Shown here: positions 1 through 8,419 of the stretch, piece after piece
Position numbering within the stretch: the first letter of the stretch is position 1
Layout of the letters: each line of letters begins with the position of its first letter
DNA from: Rikenellaceae bacterium
Lineage (GTDB): Bacteria; Bacteroidota; Bacteroidia; Bacteroidales; Rikenellaceae
Length of the DNA stretch: 45,217 nucleotides
Assembly (NCBI GenBank): GCA_015060105.1
Contig: SUZD01000014.1
Location: forward strand, 1-45,217
Reading direction: 5' to 3'
Made by a program: the position numbers and the translations under genes
Notes under the pieces: model-generated
Told to the model about the DNA's origin: nothing
The model's database searches: none
What the model saw: the letters and a program-made list of their open reading frames with translations, nothing else

Positions 1-11
1 ACAAACTTGTC

Positions 12-37
12 AGGACTGGCCAAACTTGGCCGGTCCT
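12..37. terminator. Intrinsic terminator, possibly bidirectional
   Basis: A 10-bp inverted repeat (AGGACTGGCC / GGCCGGTCCT, one G-T wobble) surrounds the loop AAACTT, with a T-run on the plus side. It lies just past the stop of the minus-strand lipoprotein gene and could also end a plus-strand gene to the left of the window. In minus-strand sense the loop reads AAGTTT, like several other terminators in this window. Confidence 0.75.
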
Positions 38-46
38 TTTTACTAC

Positions 47-520
47 TTAATTGAGACACACTTTTTGAAACAGTATCCAATCGTTGGGATAGATAATGGG
101 ACTGAATTCGTAAACAATCTCGTACTTGCCATTTTTGATGTATTGCTTGCCGTCGGGCATATAACACTCCTGCTCGATAGTGCGATAGGTGTGCTGCGAG
201 GTTGTGTCCGATATGTGAATACCATAGGTAAGCGAAATTGTGGCTTGATTTAGCTCGCTTACCTGATATTTGCCGGAAGCGTCGGAATATACGGTGTCGC
301 AAATCAGCGAGTCGGCAGTTGTCATCAAAGTCTGCTTCTCCTCCATTTTGCGATACATGATAACCTGCAAACCCTCGACGGGCTTCTGATAATAATCTTT
401 CAATGTGCCCTCAATCACCACGTCGCTGTGAGTGGGAGTGGGGTAGTCGTCTTCGGGGAAACATGCCACCAAAGAGATTGCGGCCAAAGCAACCGCTGCT
501 GTCTTTGTAATCTTGTTCAT
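47..520 (-). CDS. Small lipoprotein resembling the rSAM-associated lipoprotein family
   Basis: 157 residues. The N-terminus (MNKITKTAAVALAAISLVAC) is a lipoprotein signal with a lipobox ending at Cys20, so the mature protein should be membrane-anchored. After a short Asp/Pro/Thr-rich linker comes a single compact region, about residues 33-110, that looks like a carboxypeptidase-regulatory/transthyretin-like beta-sandwich (VVIEGTL...KPVEGLQV...DTVYSDASGKYQV). This layout recalls the Bacteroidota lipoproteins that sit beside a radical SAM enzyme. No such enzyme is visible here; the partner could lie to the left, outside the window. The family assignment is from memory of motifs and is tentative; lipoprotein status is well supported. 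It is divergent from the histidine kinase gene. Confidence 0.7.
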   Translation of the reverse strand: MNKITKTAAVALAAISLVACFPEDDYPTPTHSDVVIEGTLKDYYQKPVEGLQVIMYRKMEEKQTLMTTADSLICDTVYSDASGKYQVSELNQATISLTYGIHISDTTSQHTYRTIEQECYMPDGKQYIKNGKYEIVYEFSPIIYPNDWILFQKVCLN

Positions 521-527
521 AATGTCG

Positions 528-535
528 CAAAGGTA
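528..535 (-). promoter_or_regulatory. Promoter -7 box of the small lipoprotein gene
   Basis: TACCTTTG on the minus strand matches the Bacteroidota -7 consensus TAnnTTTG and lies 8 bp upstream of the ATG, so the leader would be nearly absent. No good TTTG -33 element is found at the expected distance. Confidence 0.45.
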
Positions 536-609
536 ACAAAAAGTTCGTAAAATAAACGCCGTATGATGTTTTTTATTTCTTGGAATTAGAGATACTGCGG
601 AACAAATGT

Positions 610-617
610 TATCTTTG
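610..617 (+). promoter_or_regulatory. Promoter -7 box of the two-component operon
   Basis: TATCTTTG fits TAnnTTTG. It places the transcript start near 623, which rules out the upstream TTG at 580 as the start codon of the kinase and favours the ATG at 649. No convincing -33 box is visible. Confidence 0.55.
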
Positions 618-648
618 CACTACCGGAAAACAAAAATGTAATTTTTGT

Positions 649-1746
649 ATGACACTGAAAGAGTTTGCAGAACGCGCGTTTGGCCGTAAGGGTGAACGTA
701 ATACCACGCAGTTCAGAGCCTATGTCGGCCTGAATATTATCGCTTGGGTCATTATCTTCGTTTGGCCTATCCTTCAAGGTATGAGCGACGGTAGTACTTT
801 GGCAGAGATTACGGGTGGCCACTTTGCTACCTATATTGGCCTTCCGGTGATGTTTGTTGTGCTTTTCTATGTCGATTACTATTTTCTGTTCGACAAGTTG
901 TGGAAACGGGATAATAATGGCAAACTTTGGTTTTTGATAATCAATATGTTGTTGATTCTCTCGATTTCAATAGGCTCTTTCTATTGGCAAATCTATTTCC
1001 GAGAGTTGTTTGGACTTGGAGGTAATCCGTTGGTGTTTTCACACACAGTGTTGTACTATTGCGTGGTGCTGATGATGACTGCGGGCTTGGCAATTACCCT
1101 GCGCTATACTTTGGACTATATGCACGAGGAGATGAAGAATCGCCGACTCGAAGCCGAACAACGAGAGGCGGAGTTGCGCAACCTGCGAGCCCAACTAAAC
1201 CCGCACTTTCTGTTCAATGCGATGAATAATATCTATGCGCTGATTTCGATAGATGCAAGTAGGGCGCAACAAGCGATGCACGATTTGAGCAAGATTTTGC
1301 GTTATGTGATGTACGACGACCAATCAAAATTTGTTGCACTGGATAAGGAACTTGACTTTTTGCGTAGCTATGTCGATGTTATGAAACTCCGCTTGACGGA
1401 TAACGTGGTGCTCGAATCGTCGATTCAAAGCAGCATCAATGGCTTGATGATTGCTCCGCTGATGCTGATGTCGCCCATCGAGAACGCCTTTAAGCACGGC
1501 GTTTCGTACACCGAACCTTCGTATATCCGTATCAATATCTCTTGCGAAGAGGAGGGCGACCGTAAGGCGGTAGTTTGTAGCGTTCATAATAGTTATTACC
1601 CCAAAACCGATGTCGATCGTAGCGGCTCGGGTATAGGTGTCGAGAATTTGCGACGACGATTGGACTTGCTCTACCCCTCGAACTATGAGTTGAAGATGGA
1701 GCACAATGATAAAGATTTTTATACGTATTTGAAACTCTATGTATAG
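649..1746 (+). CDS. LytS/YehU-type sensor histidine kinase
   Basis: 365 residues from the ATG at 649; a longer frame from a TTG at 580 would begin before the likely transcript start. About four hydrophobic segments fill residues 20-160, followed by a short coiled coil rich in Glu/Arg. The His_kinase signature (LNPHFLFNAMNNI) has its phospho-accepting His at about residue 186. The ATPase N-box (PIENAFKHG, Asn about 279) and a glycine-rich GSGIGVENLRRRL box (about 326) are present. Kinases of this class sense a membrane or cell-wall signal through their TM domain and phosphorylate a LytTR regulator. The regulator gene follows with an 8-nt overlap, so the pair is co-translated. The stimulus is unknown. 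Confidence 0.93.
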   Translation: MTLKEFAERAFGRKGERNTTQFRAYVGLNIIAWVIIFVWPILQGMSDGSTLAEITGGHFATYIGLPVMFVVLFYVDYYFLFDKLWKRDNNGKLWFLIINMLLILSISIGSFYWQIYFRELFGLGGNPLVFSHTVLYYCVVLMMTAGLAITLRYTLDYMHEEMKNRRLEAEQREAELRNLRAQLNPHFLFNAMNNIYALISIDASRAQQAMHDLSKILRYVMYDDQSKFVALDKELDFLRSYVDVMKLRLTDNVVLESSIQSSINGLMIAPLMLMSPIENAFKHGVSYTEPSYIRINISCEEEGDRKAVVCSVHNSYYPKTDVDRSGSGIGVENLRRRLDLLYPSNYELKMEHNDKDFYTYLKLYV

Positions 1747-2446
1747 TAATATGAAGCGTACCTGTATTATAGTCGATGACGAGCCTTTGGCTTTGGCCCT
1801 GCTTGAAGAGTATGTTAAACGCACGCCCGAACTTGAATTACGTGCCCGTTGTGTCAATGGCACCGAGGCGCTCGAAGTGTTGGGCCGCGAGAGAATAGAT
1901 GTGGCTTTTCTCGATATTCAAATGCCCGGATTGAGTGGCTTGGAAGTGGCTCATAAGGTTGATGGAGCGACCAAATTTATCTTTACGACAGCGTTTGAGC
2001 AATTTGCGCTCGAAGGCTTCCGTGCCGATGCTGTGGACTATCTGCTCAAACCGATTAACTACGAGGAGTTTCGCCACGCTGTCGATAAGGTGCTGAGTTG
2101 GTTTGCTACAAGCGAGGAGCAAAGCGCACCATCACCTCGTACGCTTATCGTTAAGGCCGATTATAAACAACATGTCGTTCCGTTCGAGGATATTGTCTTT
2201 GTAAAGGGTGAGAAGGACTATGTTCGTATCCGTACAGCCGAGGGCGAGTTGAAATCGCTGATGAGTATGCGCTCGGTTGAGGAGTCGTTGCCGTCGGAGA
2301 TGTTCCAACGTGTGCACCGCAGCTATATCGTCAATCTCGATAAAGTTAAGACCATCGGCCGCCAACAGGTCGTTGTCGAGAGTGATGCTATTCCCGTATC
2401 GGACTCCTACAAGGAGGAGCTTATGCGCCGCCTGTCAAACCGCTAA
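1739..2446 (+). CDS. LytTR-family response regulator
   Basis: 235 residues from the ATG at 1739, or 231 from the equally plausible ATG at 1751. The N-terminal receiver domain carries the acidic pair (VDDEP), the phospho-acceptor Asp at about residue 59 (FLDIQMPG), a Thr switch (FTTA) and the conserved Lys (YLLKPI). From about residue 133 a LytTR DNA-binding domain follows (KADYKQHVVPFEDIVFVKG...VHRSYIVNLDKV). It is the cognate regulator of the upstream kinase, overlapping its last codons. Targets cannot be read from the sequence; no obvious LytTR direct-repeat operator is seen nearby. Confidence 0.94.
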   Translation: MYSNMKRTCIIVDDEPLALALLEEYVKRTPELELRARCVNGTEALEVLGRERIDVAFLDIQMPGLSGLEVAHKVDGATKFIFTTAFEQFALEGFRADAVDYLLKPINYEEFRHAVDKVLSWFATSEEQSAPSPRTLIVKADYKQHVVPFEDIVFVKGEKDYVRIRTAEGELKSLMSMRSVEESLPSEMFQRVHRSYIVNLDKVKTIGRQQVVVESDAIPVSDSYKEELMRRLSNR

Positions 2447-2454
2447 CCTTCGGG

Positions 2455-2485
2455 TTGCGTTTTCGCGAAAATTGTGCTATTTTTG
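2455..2485 (+). promoter_or_regulatory. Promoter of fumarate hydratase gene
   Basis: A TTG at 2455-2457 and TATTTTTG at 2478-2485 are separated by 20 bp, matching the Bacteroidota sigma-ABfr promoter layout. The leader to the ATG at 2547 would be about 55 nt. Confidence 0.6.
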
Positions 2486-2546
2486 CGTGATGTACCTCGA
2501 ATGGGGTGCGTGATTAAGGATAAAACAAACAAAACATTATAAAACT

Positions 2547-4157
2547 ATGGCAGATTTTATTTATCAAGAGCCTTTTGAGCTCGGAGAGGACACTACACAG
2601 TATCGTTTGATAACCAAAGACTATGTCAAAGTGGAGCAATGCGGCGACCGCCAAATCCTGCGTATCGACCCCAAAGGTCTGGAATTGCTCTCCAAAGAGG
2701 CGTATGCCGATGTGTCGTTCTACCTTCGTGGCTCACACCTCCAAAAACTTAACAACATTCTCAATGACCCCGAGGCAACCGATAACGATAAATTCGTTGC
2801 CTACACTATGCTCGTAAACCAATGCGTAGCAGCCGAGGGCGAGTTGCCTACCTGCCAAGATACAGGTACCGCAATCTGTATCGGTAAGAAGGGCGAGAAT
2901 GTATATACAGGCGTTGATGATGCCGAGTGCATCTCGCGCGGTGTGTACGAGACCTATGCCGAGCGCAACCTGCGTTATTCGCAAGTCGTTCCTTTTACTA
3001 TGCTCGACGAGAAGAATAGCGGCACAAACCTGCCTGCTCAAATCGACATCTATGCCACCAAAGGCAACGAGTATAAGTTCTTGTTCATCACCAAAGGTGG
3101 TGGCTCGGCCAATAAAACCTTCCTTTATCAACAAACCAAAGCGTTGCTGACCGAGGAGAACCTGACCAAATTCATCGCCGAACATATCAAAGACCTCGGT
3201 ACTTCGGCTTGTCCTCCTTACCACTTGGCAATCGTCATCGGTGGTACTTCGGCAGAGGCTAACCTTGCAGCCGTGAAGAAGGCTTCGGCCGGCTATTTCG
3301 ATGGACTTCCCACAAGCGGTAACGAAGGCGGTCGTGCTTTCCGTGACTTGGAGTGGGAGGAGAAAGTCCTCAAAATCTGCCAAACCAGCGGTATCGGTGC
3401 TCAATTCGGTGGTAAATACTTCGTTCACGATGTTCGTGTAATCCGTATGCCTCGCCACGCTGCTTCGTGCCCCGTAGGTATCGGTGTAAGTTGTAGTGCC
3501 GACCGTAATATCAAGGCTAAAATTAACGCCGATGGTATCTGGTTGGAGCAACTCGAAAAAGAGCCTATGAAATATCTGCCCGCCGAGGCTCCTGCAATGT
3601 CGCCCGCAGTAGATATCGACCTCGATGAGGGTATGGACAAAGTTTTGGCTACCCTTACCAAATACCCCATCAAAACCCGTTTGAACCTGAAAGGTACTCT
3701 TATCGTAGCTCGTGATATTGCCCACGCCCGCATCAAACAGATGATTGACGAGGGACAACCTATGCCCGAGTACTTCAAAAATCACCCCGTATATTATGCA
3801 GGCCCCGCCAAGACCCCCGAAGGTATGGCTTCGGGTAGTTTCGGTCCTACAACAGCAGGCCGTATGGACCCCTATGTAGATTTGTTCCAATCGTTGGGTG
3901 GCTCGATGGTTATGGTTGCGAAGGGTAACCGTTCGCAAGAGGTTACCGACGCTTGTAAGAAACACGGAGGTTTCTATCTTGGCTCGATTGGTGGCCCCGC
4001 TGCTATCCTCGCCAAGAACTCGATTAAGAGTGTAGAGGTGGTTGATTTCCCCGAGTTGGGAATGGAGGCCGTTCGCAAGATTCGTATCGAGAACTTCCCT
4101 GCATTCATCATTGTAGATGATAAGGGCAACGATTTCTTCGCTGACTTCAAACACTAA
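2547..4157 (+). CDS. fumA: Class I fumarate hydratase (iron-sulfur, single chain)
   Basis: 536 residues, the normal size of single-chain class I fumarases, which reversibly hydrate fumarate to L-malate using an oxygen-sensitive 4Fe-4S cluster. Three candidate cluster ligands are seen: Cys103 (CQDTGTA), Cys222 (SACPPYH) and Cys316 (GVSC). Their spacing of 119 and 94 residues equals that recalled for the structurally studied Leishmania enzyme. The C-terminal half (from about residue 370) holds the beta-subunit-like domain with [15 protein letters not shown] and KGNRSQEV. In an anaerobe it would serve the reductive branch from oxaloacetate to succinate. It is transcribed alone or leads into batD 47 bp downstream. 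Confidence 0.96.
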   Translation: MADFIYQEPFELGEDTTQYRLITKDYVKVEQCGDRQILRIDPKGLELLSKEAYADVSFYLRGSHLQKLNNILNDPEATDNDKFVAYTMLVNQCVAAEGELPTCQDTGTAICIGKKGENVYTGVDDAECISRGVYETYAERNLRYSQVVPFTMLDEKNSGTNLPAQIDIYATKGNEYKFLFITKGGGSANKTFLYQQTKALLTEENLTKFIAEHIKDLGTSACPPYHLAIVIGGTSAEANLAAVKKASAGYFDGLPTSGNEGGRAFRDLEWEEKVLKICQTSGIGAQFGGKYFVHDVRVIRMPRHAASCPVGIGVSCSADRNIKAKINADGIWLEQLEKEPMKYLPAEAPAMSPAVDIDLDEGMDKVLATLTKYPIKTRLNLKGTLIVARDIAHARIKQMIDEGQPMPEYFKNHPVYYAGPAKTPEGMASGSFGPTTAGRMDPYVDLFQSLGGSMVMVAKGNRSQEVTDACKKHGGFYLGSIGGPAAILAKNSIKSVEVVDFPELGMEAVRKIRIENFPAFIIVDDKGNDFFADFKH

Positions 4158-4204
4158 AAAAGTTTTTTCTTCGTTAGGTTTGAAACACATTCAAGGATAA
4201 GCGT

Positions 4205-6031
4205 ATGAAGAGATTTCTTCTGACATTGACGATGGTGCTGTCGGCATTTGCACTCTTTGCACAAGATGTGAAGTTTGATGTTGCAGCACCGGGGGCAGTG
4301 CAGATGGGAGAGTTGTTTCGTGTCGAGTTTTCGCTCAATGCCAAACCCGACAAGTTCAATGCGCCGGAATTCGAGGGGCTGGACGTTATGGCCGGCCCTT
4401 CGCCTTCCAGCTCGCGTTCCACAAGCATTGTAAATGGAAAGGTTACCAAATCGGTAAATTATACCTATACCTATGTGGTTCAGGCCAATGCCGAAGGAAC
4501 GGCGACAGTGCATTCGGCGTCGGTAGTTGTCGATGACAAAACCTACTCGACAAGCCCTGTAACCATTGCCGTTGTCGATGAGTCCTCGACCGAGAGCCAA
4601 GCCTCGTCGCAGAGTAATGCACAAAGTGCTGCTCCGACCAACAAAATCGGCAAAAATGACCTGTTTATAGCCGTTCATCTCGACAAAACCAAAGCCTATA
4701 AGGGAGAGCCTATACGAGCGACACTCAAACTCTATACCCGAGTGCAACTCAATGGCGTAGAGGGCTCGCGCTTCCCGACTTTCAATGGCTTCTGGAAACA
4801 GGAACTCAAAAATGACCACCATACCTGGCAGAGCGAAGCCTATAATGGTAAGGTCTATAATACCCATATTCTCAATGAGTTTCTGCTGTTCCCGCAACAG
4901 ACGGGTACACTGAAAATCGAGCCATTCGAATTGACCGTTGCTGCCCAAATCGTAACGCAACAAGCAAGCCGCCAATCGCTGTTTGACGACTTCTTTGGTG
5001 CGATGGATATGGTGCAAGATGTGAGCAAAACATTGACTTCGAATCCGATGGTTGTCGATGTGCTGGATTTGCCTTCGGGCGCACCGAGCAGTTTTGCAGG
5101 AGCGGTTGGTAAATTCACGCTGGAATCGGAACTTCCGCAGGAGAATATAACCGCCAATTCGAGTGCCAACTATATGGTGCGCATCGCGGGTCGCGGTAAC
5201 CTTCCTCTGATTCAGGCTCCCGATTTGCAACTGCCGACCTCGTTCGAAAAGTATAATGTCAAGACAACCGAGAGCCTTCAAAGTTCTATTTCGGGTATCT
5301 CGGGCTATCGCCAATTCGAGTATCCGTTTATTGCTCGTGCCGAGGGCGAATATACCATTCCGGCTTTTGAATTTTCGTACTTCAATCCCCAGACGGCCAA
5401 TTATGTAACGCTCTCCACCCGCGAGATGACTATCCGCGTGGCAGCCGATTCTTTGGCTCGTGCTGCGGGTTCGGGACTTGTGTCGGCGATAAGTAAGGAG
5501 GATATACAGATTTTGGACCGCGATATCCGATTTATTAAACTCGGCAGTAGCGAACTCTCGTCGAAGGGCGATATGTTGATGTGGAGTCCGTTGTATTTTA
5601 TTCTCGTGGCTGTCATTGTACTTTTGGCGGTGGTGCTGTATTTCCCGTTGAAACGAGGCATTGTCAATCGCTCGAATGATACCTTTGTGCGAGGCAAACG
5701 CGCCAATAAGGTGGCACTGCAACGCTTGAAAAAGGCACACGAGTATATGAAAATGGGTAACGATAAAGGCTTCTATGACGAAACCCTACGCGCACTATGG
5801 GGCTATATGAGCGATAAACTCAATATCCCTGTGTCGAATTTGAGCAAGGAGAATATCCGCGAGGAGCTTTCGAAACGCGGCTTTGCCGAGGAGCAATCTT
5901 CGCGCTTTATCAATATCATTTCGGAATGCGAGATGGCCCAATACTCGCCAATGGCATCTGGACAAATGGCCGAGATATATGCCGATAGTGTCCGCTTGTT
6001 GTCCAAAATCGAATCACTTAAAAAGAGATAG
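4205..6031 (+). CDS. batD: BatD-like protein
   Basis: 608 residues. A signal peptide (MKRFLLTLTMVLSAFALFAQ) precedes repeated beta-sandwich modules with the BatD-type start (FDVAAPGAVQMGELFRVEFSL). A single TM helix lies at about 462-482 (LYFILVAVIVLLAVVLYFPL), followed by a basic/helical C-terminal tail. BatD belongs to the Bacteroides aerotolerance set (MoxR, BatA-E), in which BatA/BatB carry VWA domains and associate with MoxR ATPase; its biochemical role is unsettled. Here it is followed 7 bp later by batE, but moxR, batA, batB and batC are not adjacent: the gene upstream is fumarase. A weak TAGGTTTG box at 4175-4182 could start a separate transcript. Confidence 0.9.
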   Translation: MKRFLLTLTMVLSAFALFAQDVKFDVAAPGAVQMGELFRVEFSLNAKPDKFNAPEFEGLDVMAGPSPSSSRSTSIVNGKVTKSVNYTYTYVVQANAEGTATVHSASVVVDDKTYSTSPVTIAVVDESSTESQASSQSNAQSAAPTNKIGKNDLFIAVHLDKTKAYKGEPIRATLKLYTRVQLNGVEGSRFPTFNGFWKQELKNDHHTWQSEAYNGKVYNTHILNEFLLFPQQTGTLKIEPFELTVAAQIVTQQASRQSLFDDFFGAMDMVQDVSKTLTSNPMVVDVLDLPSGAPSSFAGAVGKFTLESELPQENITANSSANYMVRIAGRGNLPLIQAPDLQLPTSFEKYNVKTTESLQSSISGISGYRQFEYPFIARAEGEYTIPAFEFSYFNPQTANYVTLSTREMTIRVAADSLARAAGSGLVSAISKEDIQILDRDIRFIKLGSSELSSKGDMLMWSPLYFILVAVIVLLAVVLYFPLKRGIVNRSNDTFVRGKRANKVALQRLKKAHEYMKMGNDKGFYDETLRALWGYMSDKLNIPVSNLSKENIREELSKRGFAEEQSSRFINIISECEMAQYSPMASGQMAEIYADSVRLLSKIESLKKR

Positions 6032-6038
6032 TCAGACT

Positions 6039-6809
6039 ATGAAACAGAGTGTATTTGTATTGTTTTCGATGGTGATAATGGTGCTTGCACCGTTGCGAAG
6101 TGTGGCTGGCAATCTCGATAAAATGTGGGATAGAGCCAATACGGCCTATGTAAATGGCGATTATGCCGGCGCGTTGACTGTCTATGACTCGATTGAAAGC
6201 GCTAATAAGGCGGGCGTGAAACTATACTACAATATGGGTAATGCCCACTTCAAAAGCGGCCATATCGGAAAGGCAATTTTGTATTATAGCAAGGCGCAAC
6301 GCCTCGACCCGTTTGACGAAGATGTCGAATATAACCTGCAAGTGGCGCAAGGCTATGTGAAAGACCGAATCGAAGTAGTGCCCGAATTCTTTGCATCGCG
6401 TTGGCTGAATGATACCCGTAATGCAATGAGCAGTAATGCATGGGCAGTGACATCATTGGTTGTGCTGGCGTTGGCACTGTGTGGCTTGTTGCTCTATTTG
6501 TTGCCACTCGGAATGACCTATCGAAAGTTAGGCTTTTGGAGTGTAGTGCTGTTTGGTGTGCTGACTATCGTGTCGGTTACCTTTGCGTCGAAACAGCGAA
6601 GTGAGGCTGTTGAGTCCGATGACGCAGTTGTTATGCTTTCGGCTGCACCCGTAAAGAGTTCGCCCGATAGTTCGAGTAAAGATATTTTTGTAATTCACGA
6701 GGGAACAATGGTTAAGGTCCTTGACCACTTGGGCGATTGGAGCCAGATTTCGATTGCCGATGGTAATAAAGGCTGGATTCTCACCTCGTCAATCGAGATT
6801 ATTGACTGA
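6039..6809 (+). CDS. batE: BatE-like TPR/SH3 membrane protein
   Basis: 256 residues from the ATG at 6039, which gives a proper signal peptide (MKQSVFVLFSMVIMVLAPLR...VAG); longer in-frame starts run into batD. Residues about 30-105 hold TPR-like helices (YYNMGNAHFKSGHIGKAILY, YSKAQRLDPFDEDVEYNL). Two TM helices follow (about 133-155 and 160-180). The C-terminal 60 residues form a bacterial SH3-like domain ending GDWSQISIADGNKGWILTSS. This is the typical BatE order. The stop codon overlaps the recR start (TGATG), so translation is probably coupled. Confidence 0.88.
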   Translation: MKQSVFVLFSMVIMVLAPLRSVAGNLDKMWDRANTAYVNGDYAGALTVYDSIESANKAGVKLYYNMGNAHFKSGHIGKAILYYSKAQRLDPFDEDVEYNLQVAQGYVKDRIEVVPEFFASRWLNDTRNAMSSNAWAVTSLVVLALALCGLLLYLLPLGMTYRKLGFWSVVLFGVLTIVSVTFASKQRSEAVESDDAVVMLSAAPVKSSPDSSSKDIFVIHEGTMVKVLDHLGDWSQISIADGNKGWILTSSIEIID

Positions 6810-7402
6810 TGTCCGAACTTCTGAAAAATGTAGTGGAGGAGTTCTCCAATCTGCCGGGTGTCGGTCGTCGTACGGCACTTCGCCTGTCGATGCACCTTTT
6901 GCGTCGTAGCGAGGCGGAGGTTGAGCAGTTTGTCGATGCCGTAAGCCGTTTCCGTTCGCAAATACGCTATTGTAAACGCTGTAATAACCTCTCCGACGAT
7001 GAACTGTGCCCGATTTGTAGTGACCCGCGTCGCGACCGAACAACCTTGTGCGTTGTCGAACAGGTGGGCGATGTGATGAGTATCGAGAGCACGGGAAGTT
7101 ATAAGGGTATCTATCATGTTCTGGGCGGTGTTATTTCGCCAATGCAGGGCGTTGGCCCCTCGGATTTGGGTATCGATATGTTGGTGGATAATGTCGCTTC
7201 GGGCGGTGTCCGCGAGGTTATTTTCGCTATCGGCACATCGTTGGAGTGCGAAACTACAATGTTCTATATCAAAAAACGGTTGGCGAATTTCCCCGATGTG
7301 CGCATAACGACTATTGCGCGTGGTATCGGCTTTGGCGACGAGATAGAGTATGCCGATGAGTTTACTATCAAACACGCCCTGAATAACCGCCAAACATTTT
7401 AG
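6809..7402 (+). CDS. recR: Recombination protein RecR
   Basis: 197 residues, the usual length. RecR works with RecO (and RecF) to load RecA on gapped DNA. An N-terminal helix-hairpin-helix (LPGVGRRTALRLSMHLL) is followed by the four-cysteine zinc motif at Cys55, Cys58, Cys67 and Cys70 (CKRCNNLSDDELCPIC). A Toprim domain (VVEQVGDVMSIESTG...YHVLGGVISPMQGVGP) and the C-terminal region follow. The start codon overlaps the batE stop, an unusual partner for recR. Confidence 0.97.
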   Translation: MSELLKNVVEEFSNLPGVGRRTALRLSMHLLRRSEAEVEQFVDAVSRFRSQIRYCKRCNNLSDDELCPICSDPRRDRTTLCVVEQVGDVMSIESTGSYKGIYHVLGGVISPMQGVGPSDLGIDMLVDNVASGGVREVIFAIGTSLECETTMFYIKKRLANFPDVRITTIARGIGFGDEIEYADEFTIKHALNNRQTF

Positions 7403-7445
7403 CGCAATACGCCCAACTTACCCAACTTAAATCCAAAATCTTGTT

Positions 7446-8345
7446 ATGTGGCTCTATTTGGCATTCGTGTCGGCACTTTTGCTTGGCTTCTATGATGTTG
7501 CCAAGAAACGCTCGTTGGCCAATAATGCTGTGTTGCCTGTCCTATGGCTTAACTCGGTATTTGGGGCCCTGCTGTTCCTCCCTTTGATATTGAACTCGGA
7601 ACTGTCGCTTGGGCTGTGCGAGGACACTATACTCTCTTTTGAGCAAGGCACGCTCCACGACCACCTGCTGATTGTGACGAAAGCATTTATTGTGTTGAGT
7701 TCGTGGATGTGCGGCTACTTCGGCCTGAAACATCTCCCGCTTACTATTGTTGGTCCAATCAATGCAACCCGACCCGTTATGGTGCTGCTGGGTGCGTTGA
7801 TGGTGTTTGGCGAACGCCTCAATGTGATGCAGTGGTGCGGTGTGATTATAGCGATGATTTCGATATATCTGCTGGGCCGTACATCTCGCCGTGAGGGTGT
7901 CGATTTTCGTAGCAATCGTTGGGTATGGTGTGTAGGTATGGCGGCAGTGCTGGGTGCAGCAAGTGGCCTGTACGATAAATATGTGATGCAACGCCTCGAC
8001 TCGGTGTTTGTGCAGAGTTGGTTTAATCTCTATCAAGCTATCATAATGAGTGTGATTGTGGGCGTGCTGTGGTTGCCGCGTAGGTCAAAACATACCCCGT
8101 TTCATTGGAGTTGGGCAATCCCGCTGATTACGCTGTTTGTTTCGGCGGCCGACTTTGCCTACTTTTATGCGCTGACATTGGACGATGCGCTGATTTCGGT
8201 AGTGTCGATGATACGACGAGGCTCGGTTGTGGTGTCGTTTGCCTATGGCGCATTCGTTCTGCGTGAACATAACCTGCGTGGTAAACTTGTCGATTTGATA
8301 CTCATACTCGTAGGAATGGTATTTTTGTGGCTCGGCTCCCGATAA
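7446..8345 (+). CDS. DMT-superfamily (EamA) transporter
   Basis: 299 residues with about ten hydrophobic helices in two EamA-like halves. The first half contains TIVGPINATRPVMVLLGALMV, the second ADFAYFYALTLDDALISVVS and a typical terminal helix. These permeases export or import small metabolites or drugs; the substrate cannot be told from sequence. It lies 43 bp after recR and may belong to the same transcript. No terminator is seen after it. Confidence 0.88.
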   Translation: MWLYLAFVSALLLGFYDVAKKRSLANNAVLPVLWLNSVFGALLFLPLILNSELSLGLCEDTILSFEQGTLHDHLLIVTKAFIVLSSWMCGYFGLKHLPLTIVGPINATRPVMVLLGALMVFGERLNVMQWCGVIIAMISIYLLGRTSRREGVDFRSNRWVWCVGMAAVLGAASGLYDKYVMQRLDSVFVQSWFNLYQAIIMSVIVGVLWLPRRSKHTPFHWSWAIPLITLFVSAADFAYFYALTLDDALISVVSMIRRGSVVVSFAYGAFVLREHNLRGKLVDLILILVGMVFLWLGSR

Positions 8346-8382
8346 AAAGAGGAGTAAAGAGAGCCTTTCGCAAAAAAATGTT

Positions 8383-8390
8383 TATATTTG
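8383..8390 (+). promoter_or_regulatory. Promoter -7 box of the first LRR lipoprotein gene
   Basis: TATATTTG fits TAnnTTTG and is 29 bp before the ATG at 8420. The -33 element is poor. Confidence 0.5.
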
Positions 8391-8419
8391 TACATCGATA
8401 ATTAAAAACAATATTAGAT

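Noticed and set aside
580-648. Longer TTG-start version of the histidine kinase
   Set aside because: The TATCTTTG box at 610-617 places the transcript start after 580; the ATG at 649 gives a normal N-terminus.
2733-4190. 485-codon open frame opposite fumarase
   Set aside because: It lies wholly antisense to a clearly conserved enzyme, has no recognisable domain or promoter, and reflects codon bias of the real gene.
4154-5740. 528-codon open frame opposite batD
   Set aside because: Antisense shadow; low-complexity Arg/His/Ile-rich translation without motifs.
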